The notes below the pieces were generated by a model, which saw nothing but the letters and a program-made list of their open reading frames with translations, had not been told where the DNA came from and made no database searches. A program made the position numbers and the translations under genes. Below are positions 38,469 through 47,735 of a DNA stretch of 64,000 bases, one piece after another (positions within the stretch are counted from its first letter, which is position 1; each line of letters opens with the position of its first letter). Origin of the DNA: Bacteroidota bacterium (GTDB lineage Bacteria; Bacteroidota; Bacteroidia; Chitinophagales; Chitinophagaceae); assembly GCA_016868455.1 (NCBI GenBank), contig VGGV01000003.1, positions 82,360 through 146,359 on the forward strand, in the 5' to 3' direction.

Positions 38469-39326
38469 TTAATTGTAACCACTTTCATCTGTATCCGGCT
38501 TGCGGGGTTTTGCAGGCAGCTCATCAGGCAGCGTTTTTTGAGTACTGTCTCTCGCCGGCTTATCTGTTTGAAGCCATACATCCATGGTTTGCCCGCTGCG
38601 GATGCGCTGAAAACGTTTTTCATCGTCAAAACGTTCCGGATTTTGTTTGTAGATATAAGCGCTGCAGGTATCTTCCACATTGGGGTCAGCTATCACAGCC
38701 CCGATAATGATCCCGGTTTCTTCCAGCATCTCCCTGGCTTTGCAAAAAGCCATCCCGGTAATATCAGGTACCACAAATTCCCTTTTACCCACTCCGTCAC
38801 CCAGCACCAGTGAAATAGTACTTTCTTTCCTGATTTTGGTACCCGGAAGTATCGGTTGCCCCTTGTACCATTGTTCCAGCACAGCGTTTCTTGCGAAGTC
38901 AGGTTTAAACGTAGTATCCCCGATTTTCAGGTCCATATTTTTAAGAACCATCTCTGCATTGCGGAAACTGTAACCGACAAGGTTGGGCATTTCCATTTCA
39001 GGCGGCACAGCCCGGTTGATGATAAGATAAATGGTGCGGTTTGTTTTTACCATTTCATCAGCATCGGGTATTTGTTTCAGTACCGTCATTGGTTTTGCCG
39101 TATCCACATACAATGAATCCTGTATGTCCACATCAAACCCTGCTTTCTTCAGAATTTTTCTGGCCTCTTCATACTTTTTACCGGTAACCAGCGGCACTAC
39201 AGCTGCCTTACCATGACCTGTCAGGCATTTCAGCGAGGAAAGAAAAAGAAAAAAGACACCAAAGGCCAGCGCCAGGCCGGCCAGTATATTGATCCACAGG
39301 GGGCGATGTGTGATAAATTTAAACAC
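38469..39326 (-). CDS. Membrane protein with three PASTA domains
   Basis: A 285-residue protein with one N-terminal transmembrane helix (LWINILAGLALAFGVFFLFL) and three PASTA repeats: VPLVTGKKYEEARKILKKAG, MPNLVGYSFRNAEMVLKN and VPDITGMAFCKAREMLEETG. PASTA domains bind peptidoglycan or muropeptides, usually on serine/threonine kinases or PBPs. Here no kinase or transpeptidase domain is fused. It is adjacent to ddl (16 bases apart) and the rhodanese on the same strand, which fits a cell-wall sensing or division role. A Pro/Lys/Asp-rich tail ends the protein. Confidence 0.88.
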   Translation of the reverse strand: MFKFITHRPLWINILAGLALAFGVFFLFLSSLKCLTGHGKAAVVPLVTGKKYEEARKILKKAGFDVDIQDSLYVDTAKPMTVLKQIPDADEMVKTNRTIYLIINRAVPPEMEMPNLVGYSFRNAEMVLKNMDLKIGDTTFKPDFARNAVLEQWYKGQPILPGTKIRKESTISLVLGDGVGKREFVVPDITGMAFCKAREMLEETGIIIGAVIADPNVEDTCSAYIYKQNPERFDDEKRFQRIRSGQTMDVWLQTDKPARDSTQKTLPDELPAKPRKPDTDESGYN

Positions 39327-39342
39327 AGTTGTTACGTTTTTT

Positions 39343-40335
39343 CTATGAGGGCAATACCTCTTCCACCAGTTTGGTATAAAATTCTTTCAGACTCCATCCC
39401 ATTGCCTTCACCTGCTGCGGCACAATGCTGGCCTCGCTCTGCCCCGGAACGGTATTTACTTCCAGCATATAGGGCTTTTTTTCTTTTTCGTTGTAAATAA
39501 AATCAATTCTTACCACACCCCGGCAGTTAAACACCTCATACACTTTGCGGGCGGCCTCCCTTACCCTGTCGGCAATCGCTTCATCCACCAGGGCCGGTGT
39601 GGTTTCGGTGGATTTGCCCTGGTATTTGGCCTCAAAATCAAAAAATGCTTTATCGCTGTGTGCCTTTACTTCGGTTAATGGCAGTACAATGATATTTCCT
39701 TTTGATTTAAAAACCCCCACCGTAAACTCCCTGCCTTCCACCATTTCTTCCACCAATACCTGGTCATCTTCATTAAATGCTTTTTCAATGGCAATGCCAA
39801 ATGCGTCAGTAAAGGCATCCACTTTGGACATACCAATGCTGGAGCCCCCGTTATTGGGTTTCACAAATACGGGAAACTTTAACCCGGCCGATGCCTCGCC
39901 GGGACTTGTAAAATTATTTTTTATTAGCACCACTGATTTGGCCACAGCAATACCCGACATGCCTGCCACAGCCGTTGCAAAACGTTTATTAAAAGTGATG
40001 GCCGAGCAGGCAGCATCACATCCTGTGTAAGAAATCCTGAGTGTATCAAAATAGCCCTGCAGTTTTCCGTCTTCGCCGGGTGTGCCGTGCATACCGATGA
40101 AAACGGCATCGAATATTATTTTTTTGCCACTAAGTGTAAGGGAAAAATCATTTTTGTCAACAGCTACGGGGGATCCATCTGCCTGCCTGTACCACCAGCC
40201 TTCCGGGTTGATGTCAATAAGGTACACATTGAACCGGCTACGGTCAAGATTATTGTCAATGGTAGTGGCGCTTTTATAGGATATTACCGCTTCACCTGAA
40301 AATCCGCCGGTTACCAGCGCAATGTTCTTCTTCAT
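39343..40335 (-). CDS. ddl: D-alanine--D-alanine ligase
   Basis: A 330-residue ATP-grasp ligase that joins two D-alanines for peptidoglycan. The start is the ATG at 40333-40335 (MKKNIALVTGGFSGEAVISYKSA). The in-frame ATG ten codons upstream is not supported. The ATP-grasp motifs are present: FVKPNNGGSSIGMSKV, QVLVEEMVEGREFTVGV, and the ligand set CRGVVRIDFIYNEKEKKPYMLEVNTVPG. It is the upstream gene of a three-gene unit with PASTA and rhodanese. Confidence 0.96.
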   Translation of the reverse strand: MKKNIALVTGGFSGEAVISYKSATTIDNNLDRSRFNVYLIDINPEGWWYRQADGSPVAVDKNDFSLTLSGKKIIFDAVFIGMHGTPGEDGKLQGYFDTLRISYTGCDAACSAITFNKRFATAVAGMSGIAVAKSVVLIKNNFTSPGEASAGLKFPVFVKPNNGGSSIGMSKVDAFTDAFGIAIEKAFNEDDQVLVEEMVEGREFTVGVFKSKGNIIVLPLTEVKAHSDKAFFDFEAKYQGKSTETTPALVDEAIADRVREAARKVYEVFNCRGVVRIDFIYNEKEKKPYMLEVNTVPGQSEASIVPQQVKAMGWSLKEFYTKLVEEVLPS

Positions 40336-40527
40336 TATTGGTTTTGTCGTGGTTTTGCTGTGCAAATATTGCTGAAATATTTAAGATGCCCAACCCGAAC
40401 AGAAGTGAACCGGGCAGCATTAACAAAAAATAAGATAAAGGGGCTGATGGATCCCGGGTACAACCGGCCTTCGCTAAAGCTTCAGTGGATCATACTCCTT
40501 TGCTAAAGCTAGGGAGTATAAAATAAG

Positions 40528-40558
40528 AAAGGTGAAGGCTGTTTCTCCTTCACCTTTT
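40528..40558 (-). terminator. Rho-independent terminator
   Basis: AAAGGTGAAGG pairs with CCTTCACCTTT around an 8-nt loop. T-rich on both strands. It lies about 150 bases past the ferredoxin stop. Confidence 0.7.
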
Positions 40559-40592
40559 TACGACGGGACATATCACCCGCCACTCCTTGAGC

Positions 40593-40616
40593 AGCCTGCC
40601 TGCCGGTAGGCAGGCT
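40593..40616. repeat. CTGCCTGCCGG palindrome (intergenic copy)
   Basis: AGCCTGCCT and AGGCAGGCT arms around GCCGGT, a near-perfect copy of the dispersed palindrome. Confidence 0.75.
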
Positions 40617-40711
40617 TTCGCTGCTGTATATTGAGATGATGATACTAAGATATTACACCGGCAATTCAGTTTCCAAATAATGAAGGCTGAATTTATGCAC
40701 ACTGAGCAAAA

Positions 40712-41059
40712 TCAGATGTGCAGCTTATCTTTTTTGGCCATCAGCTCTTCCACGGTTTCCCGGTACATTTCATCCGGCACACAGCAGTCAACCGGGCAAA
40801 CTGCAGCACACTGGGGCTCTTCATGAAAACCCTGGCATTCGGTGCATTTGTTGGGGGTAATATAATATACGTCCGCGGAGAGAGGTGTGTTTTTTTGTTC
40901 AGCATCCACCACAGTTCCGTCCATCAGGGTGAAAGATCCTTTAACCGTGGTGCCGTCGGCAATGGCCCATTCCACGCCACCCTCATAAATAGCGTTATTC
41001 GGACATTCGGGCTCGCAGGCGCCGCAATTGATACATTCTTCAGTAATCTTAATAGCCAT
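40712..41059 (-). CDS. 2[4Fe-4S] ferredoxin
   Basis: A 115-residue bacterial-type ferredoxin. The first cluster motif is CINCGACEPECP (Cys at about residues 9, 12, 15, 19). The second is CTECQGFHEEPQCAAVCPVDC with the extended CxxC-x8-CxxxCPxxC spacing of Alvin-type ferredoxins. It is a soluble low-potential electron carrier. It is divergent from the LuxC-type acyl-CoA reductase gene with only 54 bases between starts, so the two may share regulation. The electron partner is unknown. Confidence 0.93.
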   Translation of the reverse strand: MAIKITEECINCGACEPECPNNAIYEGGVEWAIADGTTVKGSFTLMDGTVVDAEQKNTPLSADVYYITPNKCTECQGFHEEPQCAAVCPVDCCVPDEMYRETVEELMAKKDKLHI

Positions 41060-41113
41060 AAATAGTTATTTAACAGGTTGAAATTTACTTTTGCACAAAT
41101 GTAATCAGCAGAA

Positions 41114-42112
41114 ATGAATTTACAACACCGCATCGACTTATTGGTACGTCTTGGCCGGTATATTTTGGATAACCCGCAGGACTTGCAGCATGCTAAAGAA
41201 AAGTCAGGGCAGGAGAATGCATGGTTCATTCCTGAATTCATCGACCTGGCTGCACAGAATATTGCCCGTAATTTCCTGCAGAAAGAAATTCTGGAAAAAT
41301 GGGTATCCGGCTACCCGGGCATTCAGGCCGGCAGTGGCAATAAAACCATCGGCATCATCATGGCCGGTAATATCCCGCTGGTAGGTTTTCACGACTGGCT
41401 GGCGGTCTTCATCTGCCGCCACCGGGCCATGGTAAAGCCTTCTTCAAAAGACCAGGTATTGATAAAACATCTTGTGGAAAAGCTGGAGGAATGGGATAAG
41501 GAATCTGCCGGCGCCACTGTTTTTGCAGATATGCTGAAGGGATGTGATGCCTGCATCGCCACCGGGAGCGACAATTCTTCCCGGTACTTTGAATACTACT
41601 TCGGCAAATATCCCCACATCATCCGGCGGAATAAAACCGCTGTTGCCATATTAACAGGAAAGGAAACGGCTGAAGAACTGGAACAACTGGCGGATGATGT
41701 GCACCTCTATTTTGGTTTGGGCTGCCGTAATGTAACCAAGCTTTATGTGCCGCAGGGTTATGACTTTGTTCCGTTGCTGGAAGCTTTTAAAAAATACAAT
41801 TACCTGGCCGACCATCACAAATACAAAAACAACTACGACTATAATCTGGCCCTGCATATCCTGAACAAAAAATACTATATGACCAGTGGTTCCATCCTGC
41901 TGGTGGAGGAGCCATCGGTTTTTTCCCCTATCAGCCAGCTGAACTACGAGTATTATTCTAACATAGATTTAATTGGTGAATCGCTGAAACTGAATACCGA
42001 CCTGCAGTGCATTGTCGGGCAGGGTTATGTGTCTTTCGGTAAGGCCCAGTGCCCGCACATCAGGGATTATGCCGATGGAGCGGATACCCTTGCCTTCCTG
42101 TCAAACCTTTGA
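41114..42112 (+). CDS. Acyl-CoA/acyl-protein reductase, LuxC family
   Basis: A 332-residue aldehyde-dehydrogenase-fold protein of the LuxC branch, which reduces activated fatty acids to aldehydes. Signatures: IIMAGNIPLVGFHDWLAVF (nucleotide site), FADMLKGCDACIATGSDNSS and GLGCRNVTKLYV with the catalytic Cys. It lacks the partners LuxD and LuxE, as is usual in Bacteroidota, where this gene often stands near a ferredoxin. Its physiological substrate is unknown; long-chain fatty acid or aryl-polyene reduction are possibilities only. Confidence 0.85.
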   Translation: MNLQHRIDLLVRLGRYILDNPQDLQHAKEKSGQENAWFIPEFIDLAAQNIARNFLQKEILEKWVSGYPGIQAGSGNKTIGIIMAGNIPLVGFHDWLAVFICRHRAMVKPSSKDQVLIKHLVEKLEEWDKESAGATVFADMLKGCDACIATGSDNSSRYFEYYFGKYPHIIRRNKTAVAILTGKETAEELEQLADDVHLYFGLGCRNVTKLYVPQGYDFVPLLEAFKKYNYLADHHKYKNNYDYNLALHILNKKYYMTSGSILLVEEPSVFSPISQLNYEYYSNIDLIGESLKLNTDLQCIVGQGYVSFGKAQCPHIRDYADGADTLAFLSNL

Positions 42113-42327
42113 CAAATCAGGGATGCAGGGTATTTTCTTTCAAAGAAAATCGCATTAATTTTACAGCCTGGCAGAAGTACGAAGCTCTTAGTAAAGATTT
42201 GTTAAACTGAGCCGCCGGCAAGACGGCTGTTCAGACAGTTTGTTACTTTGCAGGGACAAGGCATATTATTTGCAAAACAGCTCTTTATCCAACCTGATTC
42301 AATTATAAAAAGAAAGAATACAGCGCT

Positions 42328-43860
42328 ATGAAACTCAAACAGATTTTACTCATTGTGGCAGTGAGTGCCGCATCAGCTATCGGCAGCGTAATAGTGTACA
42401 GCAAACTGGCTCCCGGAAAGAATACCGCCTTGATACAGGCGACGCAGGAAGGAAAGGTGCCGGCAAACTACGCCGGATTTTATGACAATATTACCGACGG
42501 TGGCGAGCCGGTTGATTTTACAAAAGCATCCAGCGCAGCTGTTCCGGCCGTGGTACACATAAAAACAAAGATACCCGCCAAAAAAGTAAGTAATAATCTG
42601 GGACGCCGTAACAGTGTGGATGATTTTTTTGAAAGGTTTTTCGGCGACGATATTTTCAACCAGCGCATCCAGCCCGAACAAAGGGCAAGCGGCAGTGGTG
42701 TCATCATCAGCGAAGACGGTTATATTGTTACCAATAACCATGTTATTAGTGATGGCGGCGAAGGTGTGGCCGACGAAATAACTGTAACACTTAGTAACAA
42801 AAAAACTTATAAAGCAAGAGTGATCGGCAAAGATGCCAGCAGCGACCTGGCTGTTCTTAAAATTGACGGCAGCAATCTCCCGTTCCTGCTCTACGGCAAT
42901 TCGGATAATGTAAAACTGGGGCAATGGGTGCTTGCCATTGGTTATCCGCTTACACTGGAAACCACCGTTACAGCCGGTATTGTAAGCGCCAAAGGCAGAA
43001 GTATCGGCGTTAACAGCAGACAAAGCAATACTCCCATTGAATCTTTCATACAAACCGATGCAGCAGTAAACCAGGGAAACAGCGGCGGCGCATTAATTAA
43101 TACCGACGGGCAACTGGTGGGTATTAACTCCGCCATCTATGCCCCCACCGGAACCTATGCAGGCTATTCTTTCGCCATCCCGGTAAATATTGTGAAAAAG
43201 ATAGTGAATGACCTTATACAGTACGGCGATGTAAAAAGAGGGTTTATCGGAATCAGTTATCCCTCCAACGAATCCGAAAACGAAAGGCTGGTGAAGCAGA
43301 CCGGTGTGGCTGACGGACAGGGCGTATATGTACTGGCTGTTCCCACCGATGGGGCGGCCGGGCAGGCGGGTATCAAAAAAGGTGATGTGATTACCAAAGT
43401 AAACGGCAATCCTGTTTCTACAGGCCTTGAGATGAGCGCCCAGGTGGCCAGTTTCAAACCGGGCGATCAGCTGCCGATTACCTACGTACGCAATAACAAA
43501 GAATACACCGCCTCGGTTATACTTAAAGAATCAGCCGGCAAGGTGGATGAACTGGCGGCCACCACTATCGGCGAAACGCTGGGCGCCGATCTGGAAACAC
43601 TGGATAAAAGAAAAGCGACTCAGTACGGCATTGAAGGCGGTGTGCTGGTGAGGAAGATAAAAGCCGGCGGCGCATTCAGCAAAACAAGAATGCAGGAAGG
43701 ATTTGTGATTACCAGTGTGAATGATACTGATATCACCAAAATTGAGCAGATGGCTGCTGCCATCCGTAATGCAAGGGGAGGCAGTGTTTACTTTGAAGGT
43801 ATCTATCCCGAGGCACCGGGTGCGGTGTACAGGTACCCGCTGATACTGGCTGATGAATAA
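42328..43860 (+). CDS. Periplasmic serine protease, HtrA/DegQ family
   Basis: A 510-residue trypsin-like protease with two PDZ domains. The N-terminal hydrophobic segment (ILLIVAVSAASAIGSVIVY) anchors or exports it. The triad is His138 (VTNNHVISDG), Asp173 (SSDLAVL) and Ser252 (VNQGNSGGAL). PDZ1 begins near residue 310 (GFIGISYPS) and PDZ2 near 420. HtrA proteins degrade or refold misfolded envelope proteins. A terminator follows. It is a single gene; the rest of the 215-base leader holds an ATTTTCTTT/AAAGAAAAT palindrome near 42131. Confidence 0.95.
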   Translation: MKLKQILLIVAVSAASAIGSVIVYSKLAPGKNTALIQATQEGKVPANYAGFYDNITDGGEPVDFTKASSAAVPAVVHIKTKIPAKKVSNNLGRRNSVDDFFERFFGDDIFNQRIQPEQRASGSGVIISEDGYIVTNNHVISDGGEGVADEITVTLSNKKTYKARVIGKDASSDLAVLKIDGSNLPFLLYGNSDNVKLGQWVLAIGYPLTLETTVTAGIVSAKGRSIGVNSRQSNTPIESFIQTDAAVNQGNSGGALINTDGQLVGINSAIYAPTGTYAGYSFAIPVNIVKKIVNDLIQYGDVKRGFIGISYPSNESENERLVKQTGVADGQGVYVLAVPTDGAAGQAGIKKGDVITKVNGNPVSTGLEMSAQVASFKPGDQLPITYVRNNKEYTASVILKESAGKVDELAATTIGETLGADLETLDKRKATQYGIEGGVLVRKIKAGGAFSKTRMQEGFVITSVNDTDITKIEQMAAAIRNARGGSVYFEGIYPEAPGAVYRYPLILADE

Positions 43861-43894
43861 GCCCGGGCTTTCATCCCATATGTAATACATAATT

Positions 43895-43924
43895 AAAAAC
43901 GCCCTGCGTATTGCAGGGTGTTTT
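43895..43924. terminator. Rho-independent terminator between htrA and the amylase gene
   Basis: AAAACGCCCTGC pairs with GCAGGGTGTTTT around a 5-nt loop. The genes converge, and the hairpin is A/T-flanked on both sides, so it can serve both. Confidence 0.8.
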
Positions 43925-43941
43925 ATTCAGAATGCCGAAAC

Positions 43942-45330
43942 CTATTTTTCATACACCAGATACTCCCATGCCTGGATCTCAAAACTTTTTTCTGCAGTAA
44001 AATCATTGGCCGCCCCGGAAAACACATTTTTGTACACCCCCGTTACTATTTTATCTGTAATATCAAAATGCAGGTCATTTTCTGCTGACAGATTCAGCAC
44101 TACCAGCACTTCTTTGTTTCCGCTCCTGCGCAGGTAAGCAAATACCTGCTTCGGGTGGCTGGTTTTAATGCGAAAGGTTTGCACGGCCGGGTCACCGCTG
44201 CGGAGGGCGGGGTGATTGGTCCGCAGCTTAAGCAGGGTTTTATAAAGATCATGCAGCTGGTTACTGCCCGTCCACGCAATCGTATCCTTATCAAAGAATT
44301 TAATTCTTTTCTTATTGGGCAGTTCCTGCCCTGAATACAATAATGGAATTCCGTTCCAGGTGCAGCTGAAAACAGCCAGCGCCTTTGCCATATCACCGTA
44401 TTTTTCATACTCGGTGCCGTTCCAGCTGTTCTCATCATGGTTGGTGGTGAACCATGTACGCATGGTGCTGTCGCCAAGATCATCGTAACGGTTCAGAATT
44501 TTATACAGCGAATCCGGCGGTTGCTTTTTCTGGTAAAAATCCTTCGCTTTGTGCATCCATGTCCAGGTGTAACTGGCATCAAAGGCCTCTCCGTATTCCG
44601 GGTTATCCAGTTCATCAAATTCGCCAAACCAGAAAAAGGGTTTTACAGCGTCCAGTTGCAACCGGGCTTCTTTCCAAAAATCAAGTTCCGTCCAGAAGGC
44701 CAGGTCGCAGCGAAAACCATCAATATCGCATTCCTCCACCCAAAATTTCATTGCTTCAATCATTTCCTTGCGCAATTCAGGCTTGCTGTAATCCAGTTCA
44801 ATAATATCATCCATACCGGATGCAATCTGGAAATCACCGGTGGAAGGGTCTTTTTTATAATACTCCGGATGTTCTTTTGTCCACTTGTGGTCCCAGCCGG
44901 TATGCTTGGCCACCCAGTCAATAATAACTTTTATATCCATTTCATGTGCCAGCTTCACCAGTTTCTTAAAATCATCCAGCGTACCGAATTCGGGATTGAT
45001 GGCCGTATAATCAGAGCAGGCATAATAACTGCCCAGTGTACCTTTTTTGTTTTTTTGTGCAATGGGGGTAACGGGCATAAACCAGAGCGTTTTTATGCCC
45101 ATATCCTTCAGCCTTGGCAGTTCAGCCTCAAAAGCATTGAAAGTGCCCGCCACAGTGTATTGCCTTATGTTTACTTCATAAATATTGGTGGTGTGGGCCC
45201 ACTCCACGGGTTTGAACCGGTTTACCATAACAGTTGTAGTTTTTGTAGTCTCCTTTGCATTTTTCTTTTTCATCAGCTTGCAGGACGCTGCAGCCAGCAA
45301 AAAAATAAAAGCAGGCAATCCGTAACGCAT
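43942..45330 (-). CDS. GH13 alpha-amylase-family lipoprotein
   Basis: A 462-residue glycoside hydrolase. The start is the ATG at 45328-45330 (MRYGLPAFIFLLAAASC), which gives a good lipobox (AAASC); an ATG 34 codons upstream has no support. The (beta/alpha)8 barrel motifs of GH13 are present: region I variant DWVAKHTG, region II GFRCDLAFW (nucleophile Asp), region III WFGEFDE (acid/base Glu) and region IV TNHDENS. Region I has Lys-His where most members have Asn-His. Substrates are probably alpha-glucans at the cell surface or in the periplasm. It may cooperate with the neighbouring phosphorylase, which is broken. Confidence 0.92.
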   Translation of the reverse strand: MRYGLPAFIFLLAAASCKLMKKKNAKETTKTTTVMVNRFKPVEWAHTTNIYEVNIRQYTVAGTFNAFEAELPRLKDMGIKTLWFMPVTPIAQKNKKGTLGSYYACSDYTAINPEFGTLDDFKKLVKLAHEMDIKVIIDWVAKHTGWDHKWTKEHPEYYKKDPSTGDFQIASGMDDIIELDYSKPELRKEMIEAMKFWVEECDIDGFRCDLAFWTELDFWKEARLQLDAVKPFFWFGEFDELDNPEYGEAFDASYTWTWMHKAKDFYQKKQPPDSLYKILNRYDDLGDSTMRTWFTTNHDENSWNGTEYEKYGDMAKALAVFSCTWNGIPLLYSGQELPNKKRIKFFDKDTIAWTGSNQLHDLYKTLLKLRTNHPALRSGDPAVQTFRIKTSHPKQVFAYLRRSGNKEVLVVLNLSAENDLHFDITDKIVTGVYKNVFSGAANDFTAEKSFEIQAWEYLVYEK

Positions 45331-45492
45331 ATACCGAACTTTTGGGGAAGATAAGGAGAAGTGCGAAGCCGCAGAAGGGCTAACCGATAAAATCATAAAT
45401 ACAGGTTTTTCTGTACCACAATACAAATTCAATGGCTATTGACTACCAACTTCCGACTACTAACTATTGACTCAGGACTCCCCTCTCCTGAC

Positions 45493-45500
45493 TACCTTTG
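45493..45500 (+). promoter_or_regulatory. -7 element of ispH
   Basis: TACCTTTG, a perfect TAnnTTTG match that ends 5 bases before the ATG at 45506. Transcription would begin at or near the start codon, so the mRNA is probably leaderless. Confidence 0.5.
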
Positions 45501-45505
45501 CATGC

Positions 45506-46726
45506 ATGAAGAGTTTCGACGTCCCGATCATCTACCGCAGCCCTCTTATTTCAGCCATTAAAAAGAAAAGGAAGGAAGAAGACAGGATGAAGAAAGATTT
45601 CACTCCCACCCTGCTGGATTTTGGTTCGCTTCAGATCTACCTCGCCCGGCATTTTGGTTTTTGCTATGGAGTGGAAAATGCCATTGAAATTGCTTTTAAA
45701 ACGGTGGAAGAAAACCCCGGTAAAAGAATTTATTTACTCAGCGAAATGATCCATAACCCGCAGGTGAATGCCGACCTGATGGCCCACGGTATTGAATTCC
45801 TGCAGGACACTTATGGCAAACAACTGATCCCATTTGAAAATCTGACGCCGGATGATATAGTGATGATACCCGCCTTTGGCACCACTTTGGAAATAGAAAA
45901 GAAACTGAATGGTATGGGCATCCCCACGGAAAAATACAATACCACCTGTCCTTTTGTGGAAAAAGTATGGAACCGCGGCGAAGCTATTGCCAAAAAAAAT
46001 TACACCGTTGTCATCCACGGAAAACCAAAACATGAAGAAACAAGGGCCACTTTCTCCCGTACCGCCGCCCATGCGCCGTCCGTAATAGTAACTGATATGA
46101 ACGAGGCGAAGAAACTTGCACAATATATTACCGGAGAAAAACCTGCGGATGAGTTTTATTCAGTTTTTAAAGGACAATACGCACCTGGTTTTGATGTTAC
46201 AAAAGACCTGCAAAGAATTGGAGTGGTGAACCAGACCACCATGCTGGCCAGCGACACCCAGGCCATTGCCGATTACCTGAAACAGGTAATGGTTGATACA
46301 TATAAACCGGCTGATATTGAAGAACGCTTTGCTGATACAAGAGACACCCTTTGCTATGCCACCAACGATAACCAGACAGCGGTAAGCGCCATGCTGGAAA
46401 CCAAAGCCGACCTTGCCATTGTAGTAGGCGGTTACAATTCCTCCAACACTTCTCATCTAGTGGAACTGTGTGAAGAAAAGCTGCCGACCTATTTTATCAA
46501 CAATGATTCAAAGATTTTATCTGCAAAAGAAATCCTGCATTATCATTTTCATTCGAAAGAAGAATTGCTGACCCCTGACTGGCTGCCTGCAAAAAAACCG
46601 GTGAAGATCTTAATGACCAGCGGGGCTTCCTGCCCGGATGCCTTAGTGGAAGGAGTGATTGAAAAATTGATTACCTATTTCAATACTGAAAAGAATATCA
46701 AACAAATGAAAGAAAGTTTTAATTAG
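45506..46726 (+). CDS. ispH: 4-hydroxy-3-methylbut-2-enyl diphosphate reductase
   Basis: A 406-residue iron-sulfur enzyme that makes IPP and DMAPP in the MEP isoprenoid pathway. The start is the ATG at 45506 (MKSFDVPIIYRSPLISAIKK), as in Bacteroidota homologues that have this N-terminal extension; the ATG 13 codons upstream lies inside the promoter. The three cluster cysteines are in FGFCYGVENA, NTTCPFVEKVW and SGASCPDALVEG. The protein is about 90 residues longer than E. coli IspH, mainly at the N-terminus and in one insertion. It is monocistronic. Confidence 0.95.
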   Translation: MKSFDVPIIYRSPLISAIKKKRKEEDRMKKDFTPTLLDFGSLQIYLARHFGFCYGVENAIEIAFKTVEENPGKRIYLLSEMIHNPQVNADLMAHGIEFLQDTYGKQLIPFENLTPDDIVMIPAFGTTLEIEKKLNGMGIPTEKYNTTCPFVEKVWNRGEAIAKKNYTVVIHGKPKHEETRATFSRTAAHAPSVIVTDMNEAKKLAQYITGEKPADEFYSVFKGQYAPGFDVTKDLQRIGVVNQTTMLASDTQAIADYLKQVMVDTYKPADIEERFADTRDTLCYATNDNQTAVSAMLETKADLAIVVGGYNSSNTSHLVELCEEKLPTYFINNDSKILSAKEILHYHFHSKEELLTPDWLPAKKPVKILMTSGASCPDALVEGVIEKLITYFNTEKNIKQMKESFN

Positions 46727-46764
46727 GTCCCATTAGTATATTTCCCCTTCTCATTCACTATTCA

Positions 46765-47606
46765 CTACTTATACAGCATCTCGTAATACTCCTGCACCAT
46801 ACGGTTGCTGTCGAAGGGATGGCGTACATCCTGCATACCGTTCTTCATCACCTGCCGCCAGGTATTGTAATTATCATAATACAGGGGCAGGATTTCACTT
46901 TCCAGTATATCATAGATCTTATCCAGGTCATACTCATCCTGCTCATGAGTGGCCATGTGTGCATAATCAGCCTTGGGTACTACAATACCATTATGACCAT
47001 GATTGATGAACTCCGGTATCCATCCGTCATCCGTGGAAAAATTCACCGCTCCGTTCATAGCAGCCGTCATACCGCTGGTGCCCGAAGCTTCCCGCGGCAC
47101 ACGGGGATTGTTCAGCCATATATCGGCGGCCTGCTTAAGCCGTTTTGACAAGGTCATCTCATAGCCGATAAGAACAGCCATATTGTTATGCTGCCTGCTC
47201 AGGTGCACCAGCTGATTGAACTCACTGATTGCCGGATGGTCCACTGGATAAGGCTTCCCTGCCCAGATGATCTGCACCGGATATTTGGTATTGGTCATCA
47301 GTTGCTGAAACCGGTCTTCATCAGTTGTAAGCAATCCTGCCCTTTTGTAGCCGGCAAAACGCCTTGCCCATACAAGGGTAAACACATCAGGGTTGAACAA
47401 TTTTCCCGTCTGGTCTGCCACAATTTCAAAGCCCCTTTTCTTCAAATATTTTTTGCGGTCATCAAACCAGTAATCATCCCCCGCTTCCATGAACTTGTAC
47501 AATTGCTTGTCGGCTGGTGGATGGCAAACTCCATTGAGAAGTAAGCAACTTTTCTGGCAAAACGTTCTTCAACGGGGTACGGAACCGAAAAAGAAGTAAA
47601 ACTCAT
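46765..47606 (-). pseudogene. Alpha-glucan phosphorylase (GT35) with an internal deletion
   Basis: From ATG 47604-47606 the frame encodes the authentic N-terminus (SVPYPVEERFARKVAYFSMEFAIHQP) of a Bacteroidota short-type glucan phosphorylase. At about 47510 the sequence jumps straight to the C-terminal half (KFMEAGDDYWFDDRKKYLKK, WARRFAGYKRAGLL, QIIWAGKPYP, LNNPRVPREASGTSGMTAAMNG), in a different frame. Roughly 270 codons in the middle, including part of the active site, are missing. An ATG at 47500-47502 opens the remaining 245-residue frame. The pyridoxal-phosphate Lys would be expected in the retained C-terminal region. This is a deletion or a mis-assembly; the gene is not functional as written. 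Confidence 0.85.
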
Positions 47607-47735
47607 GTTGTGTTTTAGTTACACGAAGCTGCAATATAAAATGAAATGCGTGAAATGACGCTTTCAACAGCTGACTGTACCGTATTTATGCACAGTTGTT
47701 TAAAAAATAAAGACTACAACGTTTGCAAACCGGCC

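Larger units (their letters stand above)
40336..40711. other. Spacer with terminator hairpin and repeats
   Basis: A 376-base gap between ddl and the ferredoxin gene. Contents: an inverted repeat ATACTCC/GGGAGTAT (about 40490-40520), a strong AAAGGTGAAGG/CCTTCACCTTT hairpin (40528-40558, a terminator for the ferredoxin gene), and a CTGCCTGCCGG palindrome (40593-40616). No ORF is credible. Confidence 0.7.
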
